A DNA stretch of 64,000 nt. Source: Bin55 sp965205965 (GTDB taxonomy: Bacteria; Pseudomonadota; Gammaproteobacteria; Pseudomonadales; Azotimanducaceae). Both the position numbers and the translations under genes were made by a program. The first letter of the stretch is position 1, and each line of letters begins with the position of its first letter. This document shows positions 36,001 to 44,155 of the stretch, in pieces. The notes beneath the pieces were generated by a model that was not told the origin of the DNA, did no database searches, and worked only from the letters and a program-made list of their open reading frames with translations. Location: NCBI GenBank assembly GCA_965205965.1, contig CBDBHT010000005.1, positions 124,001 to 188,000 on the forward strand, given 5' to 3'.

Positions 36001-37970
36001 ACGTGCCTAGAGCCATGGAAGGCTTAGTCAAACATCCATTTTATAACGACTTGGACGACGTCCTTCGCACGATCGATCCTGCCGTTCCGGCCCCTCAGTT
36101 AAGCGTTGTAGAGGTTGTAGATCGAGTGTTATCAGATCTCTTCCTTGGAGAAAAAGAACTGCTTCCGATGGCGGCGAGAGCGAGTAAGAGACGTCAGAAG
36201 AAGATTTACCGTCCGATAAAACATGTCCTTATTCATGCTCGGGGTTGTGCGGCATCGAAGCTTGTGAAAGTCGCTCAAGATCAATCAATTGAGGTTGTTC
36301 TGGCTCAGTCGGATCCCGACATTGATTCTGTCGCCGTTGACATGCTTGGACCCAATGACAGTGTGGTTTGTATTGGAGGCAGTACTCCAGATGAAAGCTA
36401 TTTAAACGCGCGATCTGTACTTGCCATTGCCGAAATCGAAAAAGTAGATGCAATACATCCGGGTATCGGATTTCTCTCTGAGAGCAGCCAATTTGCAGAA
36501 TTAATGCAGTCGCGCGGTATTAATTTTATTGGCCCGCCCGTCTCTAGCATGGAAACGATGGGCAACAAATCGAACGCAATTAATATGGCACTAAGCCTTG
36601 ATATTCCCGTAGTACCGGGCAGTCATGGAATCGTGACGGACGTTGCTAACGCGGCTGATGTTGCTGATGAAATCGGTTATCCAATACTGATTAAAGCAGT
36701 GCATGGTGGAGGGGGAAAAGGAATTCAGGTCGTTGAGTCTGCAAATGGCTTTCATGAGCAGTTCCAGCGTGTATCAGCCGAGGCACGGGCCGCCTTTGGC
36801 AACGGTGATTTGTACCTTGAGAAATACATCACTTCACTTCGACATATAGAGGTGCAAATTCTTCGTGATCGTCAAGGCACGACATCCGTACTCGGTCTCA
36901 GAGACTGTAGCGTTCAGCGAAACAAACAGAAGATCATAGAAGAATCGGATTCGACAATGCTCTCGCAGAAGCTGCACGATTCCGTGTATGAGTACGCTAC
37001 GAAAATTGCAGACGCCGTGAAATATGTTGGTGCGGGGACGGTCGAATTTATTTATGACCTTGTTTCAGATCAAGTCTATTTTATGGAGATGAATACGAGG
37101 CTGCAGGTCGAACACCCGGTGACGGAGTTGGTGTCAGGAGTAGATATTGTCTCGGCACAGTTTCGAATTGCTGGTGGCGAAAAATTTGCTGTTGAGGCTA
37201 CTAAGAATGGATATGCAATAGAAGCGCGTATTAATGCTGAGAAAATTACTCGGGATGCTGACGGCAACATGGTGCTACGTTCAAGTGCGGGAGAAGTCAG
37301 GGTGTGTGAATTACCGGATGGTCCCGATGTTCAGGTGATCGCTGGTATCAGCTCAGGCAAAGCAGTTTCGCCCTATTACGACAGCATGATTGTACAGATT
37401 ATCGCTCATGGATCTGATCGCGAAGCCACTGCTCAGAGACTGGAAGAATATTTATCGAATGTCCGTATAGAAGGCATTTATACAAATGTTGCTCTTGTCC
37501 GTCGCATATTGACGGATCCCGTTTTCCTAAATGGTGACTACGATACGGAGTTTCTTACGCATTTTTTCAACCGTACCGATGTTGATTCCCTGATCAGTGA
37601 AGTCGAAGCCACTGCTAACGTTAGAAGTGAGGCACTTGATCTCTCGACGATTCAGATCGAAGGAAGTGACGAATTGAAAGTACTGGCTCCATCGACAGGA
37701 ATTTTTTACTTAAGACCTTCACCTGCTGACCAAGATTATGTTGCTGTCGGTGATGAGATCACAAATGACGTTGTCATATGTCAGCTTGAAGCTTTCAAAG
37801 TGTTCACACCAATGCGATTAAAGGATTTCAATTCTGGAGATCAGGAATTCTATCCAGATGATCGGAAGTTCAGGGTTTCTCGCATCAACGTTGCTACGGG
37901 GCAACAGGTAAACGCTGGTGATCTCCTATTTGTAATAACAATGGAGCAGGAGACTTCATTGGTTAACTAA
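33078..37970 (+). CDS. Single-chain acyl-CoA carboxylase (CT-alpha, CT-beta, BC, BCCP)
   Basis: 1630 aa, all acyl-CoA carboxylase activities in one chain, predicted to make malonyl-CoA or a related carboxylated acyl-CoA. (1) AccA-like carboxyltransferase, residues about 60-300: DTPGAAGHEEANRNNQAHA near 150, FGVGYSGGAIPLAASN. (2) A charged, mostly helical linker, about 300-820. (3) AccD-like half, about 825-1010: FDMASAEKFCRLLVE, CFISSGGMQTKEGAGALFSM, FGDCTGGAQASF. (4) Biotin carboxylase, about 1045-1500: VHGGGGKGIQVV near 1210 and EMNTRLQVEHPVTELV near 1337. (5) C-terminal biotinyl-like domain, about 1550-1630, where the usual EAMKM is EAFKV; candidate Lys 1574. No zinc ribbon seen before the AccD-like part. 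Divergent from moaB-thiolase-fabY. Confidence 0.85.
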   Translation: MNRTNPKRDQLFLIAEALSRDFDLFPSADANKEYAIRGLLRSAEIAKRADELERADVDTYIEAVISPAEAPDRLSAPDVVRQIGIEKVVFAEEPYYEAIVEFDFNDQKRQVGVVAQNRAHKNGEWMPEHHLAAAQFVDQCSRRSIPIVSMMDTPGAAGHEEANRNNQAHAISRLITVMSDVDVPNIGVIFGVGYSGGAIPLAASNVILAVRDGVFSTIQPRSLASIARRLNLSWQECAKHVGLSPYELMQQGNIDGIIDYVPGDPPEKLENLRLAIVTCITSVENSTRTFVRENPYIIEHYHRSLERYLNPSQRLQKLEQRASLGSTRPPSEYFNVFGIAFRYLRYLRVRRRIRATSKQQYGRLSQIELPTGELDNRIDRERRRTFLRWLQDPDRLMYDDQLKLAWKVYNERRDALSNERGGRISELLFGEPKKRFEDARISLLHTFTMYLYNRWKTDAGGNLSSLLDALEHHNDFARLLKPSEIDKPKGLSLAIRSDNKLGLVLRERFTHEGKKLVQSLDTVDHRGELHLAQFCVELNLALTEGPLGARRSTKGGRFIAGNRDTFDRKFGVYLVPAKSSGSSLNGLDKDIWEVLTNDDLRDDFIREVRNFSLFDSIYDQLLTNLSSIAEEAGRTQSLSRDSIEQLLGSAFEVASRQIANAAAGGESRVLTDQQTRESFFEWFQDFTSMRGVNRFFQTVEEWKKRSFPQISDTLFVVVTFVLERLVTSYLQSNLPNSKYDGRIAPRRIGRKKDFWNRLNIAYRDLQIHEALTTFKRRGGTEYQAFVSEFFSDFEELFSDRLSTDPCKFPGFRLAIESALKSGSPPCGVVTGVGTFKDGKNGVRVGAVISNVEFQAGAFDMASAEKFCRLLVECAENQLPVICFISSGGMQTKEGAGALFSMAAINDRITRFVRDFDLPVIVFGFGDCTGGAQASFVTHPLVHTYYFSGTSMPFAGQIVIPSHLPAESIIANYLTDVPRAMEGLVKHPFYNDLDDVLRTIDPAVPAPQLSVVEVVDRVLSDLFLGEKELLPMAARASKRRQKKIYRPIKHVLIHARGCAASKLVKVAQDQSIEVVLAQSDPDIDSVAVDMLGPNDSVVCIGGSTPDESYLNARSVLAIAEIEKVDAIHPGIGFLSESSQFAELMQSRGINFIGPPVSSMETMGNKSNAINMALSLDIPVVPGSHGIVTDVANAADVADEIGYPILIKAVHGGGGKGIQVVESANGFHEQFQRVSAEARAAFGNGDLYLEKYITSLRHIEVQILRDRQGTTSVLGLRDCSVQRNKQKIIEESDSTMLSQKLHDSVYEYATKIADAVKYVGAGTVEFIYDLVSDQVYFMEMNTRLQVEHPVTELVSGVDIVSAQFRIAGGEKFAVEATKNGYAIEARINAEKITRDADGNMVLRSSAGEVRVCELPDGPDVQVIAGISSGKAVSPYYDSMIVQIIAHGSDREATAQRLEEYLSNVRIEGIYTNVALVRRILTDPVFLNGDYDTEFLTHFFNRTDVDSLISEVEATANVRSEALDLSTIQIEGSDELKVLAPSTGIFYLRPSPADQDYVAVGDEITNDVVICQLEAFKVFTPMRLKDFNSGDQEFYPDDRKFRVSRINVATGQQVNAGDLLFVITMEQETSLVN

Positions 37971-37984
37971 AGCCCAACAATACT

Positions 37985-39028
37985 TTACGTTACTAAATTG
38001 GCCTTCCGCATCCTGCAATTGATCTGGCTTGGTAAACTCTCAAACAATTCTGGTACTGATTTGCACCAGTACGCAAGTACGTCCATCCAATCATTATCGT
38101 CGTTTAGTGACGGAACCAGCTGAAAATGTATTCCACCATGGTCAATAAACGATTGTTCCGCGCGGATACCGATTTCTTCAAGAGTTTCGAGGTTATCTGT
38201 GACAAACGAAGGACATACAACTGCTAGTCGTCGTACGCCTTGCTCTGCTAGCTCGACTATTCTCTCTTCCGTGTAAGGTTTAATCCACTCCAATCGGCCA
38301 AGTCTCGATTGGAAGCTGACCGAATATTCAATATCGAGTTGCTCTCCAACTAAATAGGCCGTTTCACAGCATTGATGTCGGTAGCATTTTGCATGACATG
38401 GTGAAGGAGTATCGCAGCAGTTTGAATGCTTGTAACAGTGGCTATGGGTCTCATCAGCTTTAAGTATGTGCTGAACGGGGAGCCCATGGAAACTAAATAG
38501 GATATGGTCCGTTTCTGTATGTAGATGTGATCGCGTAACTTGTACCATGGATTCGATAAATTGTGGCTCTTTGTAGAAAGGGAGTAATACACGAAGACTT
38601 GCTTTGGAAGCTAGCGATGCGGCTCGTTCATTGAGCGTAGTCCGTGTTGAATCAGCATGTTGTGGGTGAAGCCCGACTAACAAGATCTCTTCAGCATCGG
38701 CCAGCTGTCGAAATGCTGCTTCAAGCGAAGGCTCCCCATATCGCATACCGACAGTAGTTTTAATTCCGGTGCGATTTTCAATCGCTCTAGCAATGGCTTC
38801 TGTATGTTTACGCAAGGGCCCCTTACTATTGGCCCAGATACTCGCGTAAGCTTTTGCCGTTCGACGTGACCGAAAAGGAACGATCAAACATTTGACAAGA
38901 ACTCGTCTTATGAATGGTGGTGCGTTGATTACGTGACCGTCCATAAGAAATTCCGAGAGAAACCTCCGGACGTCTTTCAGCCTAGGTGAATTTGGTGAAC
39001 CTAAATTCGCGACGAGAATTCCTTTCAT
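37985..39028 (-). CDS. hemH: Ferrochelatase
   Basis: 347-aa enzyme inserting Fe(II) into protoporphyrin IX, last step of protoheme synthesis. N-terminal GILVANLGSPNSPRLKDVRR, YGEPSLEAAF, the active-site His in FSFHGLPVQHI, and the late Glu motif in TDNLETLEEIGIRAEQ. A Cys-rich segment (HCYKHSNCCDTPSPCHAKCY, then RHQC) follows the active-site His; similar Cys clusters occur in several bacterial ferrochelatases and may bind a [2Fe-2S] cluster or metal. Convergent with the carboxylase, 14 bases between stops. Confidence 0.92.
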   Translation of the reverse strand: MKGILVANLGSPNSPRLKDVRRFLSEFLMDGHVINAPPFIRRVLVKCLIVPFRSRRTAKAYASIWANSKGPLRKHTEAIARAIENRTGIKTTVGMRYGEPSLEAAFRQLADAEEILLVGLHPQHADSTRTTLNERAASLASKASLRVLLPFYKEPQFIESMVQVTRSHLHTETDHILFSFHGLPVQHILKADETHSHCYKHSNCCDTPSPCHAKCYRHQCCETAYLVGEQLDIEYSVSFQSRLGRLEWIKPYTEERIVELAEQGVRRLAVVCPSFVTDNLETLEEIGIRAEQSFIDHGGIHFQLVPSLNDDNDWMDVLAYWCKSVPELFESLPSQINCRMRKANLVT

Positions 39029-39532
39029 GTATACATATCTCTACCGGGCTAAGTCGTTGGTTCCTGTTCTGCTCTAATGTACGACACGTATAGTGATATA
39101 TAGTGGCTGCCATGTTGATCAGTGTGTTCTCTGTAGGTTTCTGATAAATTCGCAAGATCATACGGGAAATGAGTTTTACTAACCATTTGGAGTGCGTTGT
39201 CAATTTGGCGGCCAATTATTTAGTACTTAACTCCAAGCCACCTCTATTTATTCGAAGCAAACCATCCTTACAATGTTAAAAATCATACACTTATATCGAA
39301 CATGATTCGTCAACAAGGCAATAAATAGAGGTATTCTCCATACATTTAGGTTTACGAAGTTACAGTAGTTGCTATAGGTTCAAAACCGAGCTTTACGACG
39401 ATGTAATAGCACAAGGGTTATCGTTGTATGCTTCATGTTGTCGACGTAGATCATAGTGTGAGCGTGCTCATTAATACTTAGGAAGGAAGAACTATCTAGG
39501 ATAAAAGGTGTGGAAATGCGGATGTCACGGTG
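39029..39532. other. Intergenic with one miniature repeat
   Basis: 500 bases between the divergent hemH and quinone oxidoreductase genes. Contains the repeat at 39240-39332 and otherwise no recognised feature. Confidence 0.5.
39240..39332 (+). repeat. Miniature inverted-repeat element, copy 2
   Basis: 93 bp with perfect 13-bp inverted termini ACCTCTATTTATT (39240-39252) and AATAAATAGAGGT (39320-39332). Internal blocks ATTCGAAGCAA, TTAAAAATCAT and CACTTATATCG are shared with the copy at 63.2 kb. No coding capacity. Confidence 0.8.
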
Positions 39533-40501
39533 ATGAAAGCTATTGTCCAGCATGGCGACTCTTTGAGTTGGGAACAAGTTGAGAAACCAGTTGTAGGACC
39601 AGGCGAGATACGAATTCGCAATCATGCCACGGCAGTCAATAGAGCAGATTTACTGCAACGTTCAGGAAAATATCCTCCTCCTCCGGGAGCGAGTTTCGTT
39701 ATGGGTCTAGAGTGTGCCGGAGTTGTTGAATCGGTGGGCGAAGGTGTTACTCGCGTCAAGAAAGGTGACGAAGTGTGTGCTCTATTAGCTGGTGGAGGAT
39801 ACGCGGAATATGTAGTTGTACCTGCAGGACAAGTACTTCTGAAACCGACAAGATTGAACTTCGAACAAGCAGCATCAATACCAGAAGTCTTCGCCACTGC
39901 GTATCTGAATCTCTTTATGGAAGCATCGGCAACTCTTGGGGAGCACGTGTTGATTCATGCAGGTGCTAGCGGAGTGGGTACGGCTGGCATTCAGATGTGC
40001 AAAGCGTTTGGCAATCCGTGCTTTGTTACCGTAGGCAGCGATCGCAAGCTTAAGCAATGTCTGCAACTTGGTGCCGTCGCAGGATGTAACCGGCACGATC
40101 AACGTTTTGAAGAACTAGTTGGTGAGTGGACAAATGGCAAAGGAGTGGACGTAATTCTAGATCCTGTCGGCGCGAGCTATTTTAAAGCAAACTTAAAGAG
40201 TCTTAATATAGAGGGCCGGTTAATACTTATTGGTCTAATGGGAGGAGCGGCAACCGAAATTTCATTAGGGCACGTGATGGCGAAACGAATTCGAATCGTC
40301 GGTTCAACACTACGGGCACGAACTATCTCAGCGAAAGCGTTCGTCATAGACGCTCTCTATGAACGCGTGTGGCCGTTACTGGAATCGAAAGAAATTGTAC
40401 CCGTTATTGAAGCGGTCTTTGCGATTGAAGACGTAGATGAAGCACATCAGAAACTTTCCGAGAACGAAACCGTAGGAAAGGTAGTGCTTAGGATCGTATG
40501 A
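39533..40501 (+). CDS. NAD(P)H-dependent quinone oxidoreductase (zinc-free MDR family)
   Basis: 322 aa from the ATG at 39533 (a GTG directly precedes it). Medium-chain dehydrogenase/reductase of the TP53I3/QOR type. N-terminal GroES-like domain: VNRADLLQRSGKYPPPPGAS, GLECAGVVESVG. Nucleotide fold: HAGASGVGTAGIQMCKAFG, then VTVGSDRKLKQCLQLGA. No zinc-ligand Cys pattern. Reduces quinones or enones with NAD(P)H; true substrate unknown. Convergent with valS. Confidence 0.88.
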   Translation: MKAIVQHGDSLSWEQVEKPVVGPGEIRIRNHATAVNRADLLQRSGKYPPPPGASFVMGLECAGVVESVGEGVTRVKKGDEVCALLAGGGYAEYVVVPAGQVLLKPTRLNFEQAASIPEVFATAYLNLFMEASATLGEHVLIHAGASGVGTAGIQMCKAFGNPCFVTVGSDRKLKQCLQLGAVAGCNRHDQRFEELVGEWTNGKGVDVILDPVGASYFKANLKSLNIEGRLILIGLMGGAATEISLGHVMAKRIRIVGSTLRARTISAKAFVIDALYERVWPLLESKEIVPVIEAVFAIEDVDEAHQKLSENETVGKVVLRIV

Positions 40502-40540
40502 TGCCTCACGACGCTTAGGGCTTAGCAATTTATTACTTGT

Positions 40541-43345
40541 TTAGGGTACGCTGGAGTTAAGTGAAGAGAACTGAATGTTGAGGGTGTCTACTTGAGATGA
40601 TAGTTCTTTGAATTTGCTTCGTTCCTTTTCAACGACTTCGGTTGGAGCACGATTTACGAAATTATCGTTGGACAGTTTCCGTTCCACTCGTTCTCGTTCT
40701 TTTTGGATTTTCGTTAGCTCGTTGGCTAGTCTTGCTCGCTCCATCACTATCTCGGATTGGTTTTTAAAGGGAACGATGATTTGTAGATTCCCAACCATCT
40801 GTATGGATCCTAGAGGTAATGTTTGATTTCTATCGATCCACTCTTGTGACGAAGTTTTTGCCAGTCGTTCCACAAGTCTTTTTGTAGCTACGTGTCGTTG
40901 ACGGTCTTCTTCATCACCATCGACTAGCAAGACGTCTACTTCGCTTCTCGGAGGGACCTGCCGTTCTCCACGAATATTTCGAATTCCACCTACAACGGCT
41001 TTTAGCCAATCGATAGATTGTTCGGCTTCCTGGTCGTCAATACATTCTCCCTCAGACGGAAAAGATTCAAGCATAAGGCTTATCTCGACACGCTCCGTCG
41101 GCGGTCTTATACGTAGCCAAATCGTTTCCGTGATATAAGGCATCACCGGATGTGCAATTCTTAGAGTTGTTTCTAAAACTTCTAATAGCGTTCGTTGAGT
41201 GGAGCGTAGTATTTTGTCTGGTGTGGTTGCTTGAAAGAGGAGGGGCTTTGAAAGCTCTAAATACCAATCGCAAAACTCGTGCCAGATGAATTCATAGATC
41301 TTTGATGCATAAAGGTCGAATCTGTACGTATCAAGCGCGAGCTTGGATTCTCGGATCAACCTTCTTAGTTTGGAACGAATCCAACGATCGGGAAGAGTCT
41401 GCAAGACAGGCTCACCAGAGTTGAGTAATTCGACATTATTTAGAACAAAGCGAGCAGCATTCCATAATTTATTGCAGAAGTGGTGGTAGCCTTCAACTCT
41501 CTGTACGTCAAAGTTATAAGTGGCACTTCCTGGTGACGCAAGGGAACAAAAAGTAAAGCGTAGGGCATCGGTTCCGAATGATTGAATGCCATTTGGAAAG
41601 TCACGTCTGGTGTTGTTTTCTATTCGTCGCGCCATTCGGGGTTGTGCTAGGTTTGATATCCGTTTTTTGACGAGCGCTTCAAGATCAATCCCGTCAATTA
41701 AGTCCAAGGGATCGAGTCCATTACCTCGCATCTTGGACATTTTTTGTCCCTCTGCGTCGCGAACCAAGCCGTGAACATATACCGTCTTAAACGGAACCTC
41801 GTCAGTAAAATGGAGAGTCATCATGATCATTCGTGCGACCCAGAAGAAAATAATGTCGTGTCCGGTAACTAGTACATCCGTTGGATGAAAAGTTTTCAGG
41901 CGATACGTTGAATCGGGCCACCCGAGTGTTGCGAATGTCCACAAGGCACTTGAAAACCATGTTTCCAACACATCGGGGTCTTGTCTGAGCTCCGTTGAAT
42001 CATCAACCTTGCTCTTGGACCTTGCTTCTTCAACGGTGCGTCCGACGTAAATATTGCCCTGAGAGTCATACCAAGCAGGAATCCGGTGGCCCCACCATTG
42101 TTGGCGGCTAATGCACCAATCGCGTATTTCAGCCATCCAAGAGAAATAAACGTTTTCCCATCGCTTGGGTTCGAATCGGATATCACCTTTACGTACGGCG
42201 TCTATAGCGCGTTCTGCTAGTGGAGCAATCTTTACAAACCACTGGTCGGTCATCCATGGTTCGACGATCGCGTTCGATCGATCGCCTCGAGGTATCTGAA
42301 CTTTGTACGGAGCGGTTGTTTCCAACAACCCCAAAGTCTGCAGCTTGTTGACTACTTTCTCCCTCGCATCGAACCGGTCCAAACCCTGATAGCATTCTGG
42401 AACGGAGTCGTTAAGCGCAGCTTTGGACGTAAATATGTTTATGGACTTGAGATTATGTCGGGCCGCAATTTCGTTGTCGTTAAAGTCGTGTGCGGGAGTA
42501 ATTTTTAGACAGCCAGTGCCAAATTCAGGATTTACATATTCATCCGAGATAATTGGCAGCTCACGATTGGTCAGAGGTAAAACTACATGCTTCCCAATCA
42601 AATTCTTAAAACGATCATCATTCGGGTTAACGGCGACAGCGGTATCGCCGAACATGGTTTCTGGCCTTGTGGTAGCGACCACAACATGATCTTTGCCCGT
42701 GCTAGTCAAGGTGCCTGCGCTCAACGGATATCGCAGGTACCAGAGGCTTCCATCCTCTTCGTCACTTACTACTTCGAGATCTGAGAGTGCGGTTTCTAGT
42801 TCCGGATCCCAATTTACGAGGCGTTGCCCTCGATAGATCAAACCCTCTTCATAAAGCCGGATGAATACTTCCAAGACGGCACGCGAAAATCCTTCGTCCA
42901 TCGTAAATCGCTCTGAATCCCAATCTACCGAAGAACCGATTCGCCGCATTTGCTTGGTGATTCTTCCACCAGATTCTTTACGCCATTCCCATACGCGATC
43001 TACGAATGCTTCTCGATCGAGATCGTTGAGCGACTTACCTTCGGCAGCGAGCTGTTCCATGACTACCATCTGTGTTGCGATTCCTGCATGGTCGGTACCG
43101 GTCTGCCATAATGTTTGCCGCCCGCACATACGCTGGTATCTAATCAGTACGTCCATTAATGTATGTTGAAACGCGTGACCAATATGTAACGTACCCGTTA
43201 CGTTCGGGGGAGGGATGACAATAGCGTAGGGTTGGCCGTTCCCCATTGGGCGAAAGTAGCCACTCTTCTCCCATCGCTCATAGAGTGGAGTTTCGATCTC
43301 ACGTGGACTGAAGGCTTCGTTTAGATTAGCGTGTTTACTCGACAT
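40541..43345 (-). CDS. valS: Valyl-tRNA synthetase
   Basis: 934-aa class I aminoacyl-tRNA synthetase. PPPNVTGTLHIGHAFQHTLM (HIGH), editing domain with ATTRPETMFGDTAVAVNP, KMSKMRGNGLDPLDLIDGI (KMSKS motif with M as fifth residue and R for K after it), anticodon-binding domain, and a C-terminal coiled coil (RARLANELTKIQKERERVER). Complete. Follows holC on the same strand, as in many gammaproteobacteria. Confidence 0.95.
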   Translation of the reverse strand: MSSKHANLNEAFSPREIETPLYERWEKSGYFRPMGNGQPYAIVIPPPNVTGTLHIGHAFQHTLMDVLIRYQRMCGRQTLWQTGTDHAGIATQMVVMEQLAAEGKSLNDLDREAFVDRVWEWRKESGGRITKQMRRIGSSVDWDSERFTMDEGFSRAVLEVFIRLYEEGLIYRGQRLVNWDPELETALSDLEVVSDEEDGSLWYLRYPLSAGTLTSTGKDHVVVATTRPETMFGDTAVAVNPNDDRFKNLIGKHVVLPLTNRELPIISDEYVNPEFGTGCLKITPAHDFNDNEIAARHNLKSINIFTSKAALNDSVPECYQGLDRFDAREKVVNKLQTLGLLETTAPYKVQIPRGDRSNAIVEPWMTDQWFVKIAPLAERAIDAVRKGDIRFEPKRWENVYFSWMAEIRDWCISRQQWWGHRIPAWYDSQGNIYVGRTVEEARSKSKVDDSTELRQDPDVLETWFSSALWTFATLGWPDSTYRLKTFHPTDVLVTGHDIIFFWVARMIMMTLHFTDEVPFKTVYVHGLVRDAEGQKMSKMRGNGLDPLDLIDGIDLEALVKKRISNLAQPRMARRIENNTRRDFPNGIQSFGTDALRFTFCSLASPGSATYNFDVQRVEGYHHFCNKLWNAARFVLNNVELLNSGEPVLQTLPDRWIRSKLRRLIRESKLALDTYRFDLYASKIYEFIWHEFCDWYLELSKPLLFQATTPDKILRSTQRTLLEVLETTLRIAHPVMPYITETIWLRIRPPTERVEISLMLESFPSEGECIDDQEAEQSIDWLKAVVGGIRNIRGERQVPPRSEVDVLLVDGDEEDRQRHVATKRLVERLAKTSSQEWIDRNQTLPLGSIQMVGNLQIIVPFKNQSEIVMERARLANELTKIQKERERVERKLSNDNFVNRAPTEVVEKERSKFKELSSQVDTLNIQFSSLNSSVP

Positions 43346-43398
43346 GTAGCACGAGCCTAATGTTTCAGGAATTGCAATTTGAAAAAACTAGCAAGCAT

Positions 43399-43830
43399 CT
43401 AATCCCATTCACCCAAGTCATGGTGAAATGGCTTGATACCATTATCTTGATAGTTTCGGTATTTTGTGCGCCCGGTCTTTTTCCCCGTTGATAATACAAT
43501 TTCGGCAACACGAGTAAAAGATTCAGTTTTCGGCGGATATTCAGAATCTATATTGATCATCAAGTCTTTTTCGATAACGCCTGTTGCCACGTTGCCGATG
43601 ACAACGTCTGCATGTTCCGTGTTACTTTGGCCGGCAATAGCATGCGGCAGAAAGCTGTCGTCCTTAAATACCCACATCAGTTCATCTAAATCTTTCGTAA
43701 ACTCTTCGTTTTTCGTATGTACAAAAACATTCAATCCCTCATTTACCGCTCGTTCAGCTACGACACATGCGAATCGCAATTTTGCTTTTTCGTCAATATT
43801 CGAAAGCAGGTAAAAGTCAACGCGTTCCAA
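43399..43830 (-). CDS. holC: DNA polymerase III subunit chi
   Basis: 143 aa. Links the clamp loader to SSB. N-terminal VDFYLLSNIDEKAKLRFACV, central NVFVHTKNEEFTKDLDELMW, DDSFLPHAIAG, then NMIND-equivalent (MINIDSEYPP). Located 53 bases upstream of valS. The usual upstream neighbour pepA is not present between holC and the divergent lptF. Confidence 0.88.
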   Translation of the reverse strand: MERVDFYLLSNIDEKAKLRFACVVAERAVNEGLNVFVHTKNEEFTKDLDELMWVFKDDSFLPHAIAGQSNTEHADVVIGNVATGVIEKDLMINIDSEYPPKTESFTRVAEIVLSTGKKTGRTKYRNYQDNGIKPFHHDLGEWD

Positions 43831-44155
43831 CCTATAAGATCCTTCTCAGCATGCCCATTTCAAAATATGTATCAAAAATATCTAGTTCGAAGTATTAGAC
43901 TTGATATTGCAGCTTCACTCATTGGATAACCATAGCGCAGCTAAACTCGAAGCGAAGAATTGTACGAATCTTTCGGGCAATCGAAATTGAGATCTCGTAC
44001 ATAACTTGTCGTACTCGAGTGCTATTGGCGGGTATTTTTTATGCAATCGATATACTTATGTAGAACTCGAATAACCGCCTGATGCATATGGTACTTCACG
44101 CGTTACTTAACTATTTTGCGAGAACCGGTCAACTCGCTCAGACATTCACAAGTTA
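43831..44155. other. Divergent holC/lptF intergenic region, no pepA
   Basis: 325 AT-rich bases. Leucyl aminopeptidase pepA normally sits here, divergent from lptF and upstream of holC. No trace of its coding sequence or of an IS scar is visible. The region must hold both promoters; no operator recognised. Confidence 0.5.
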
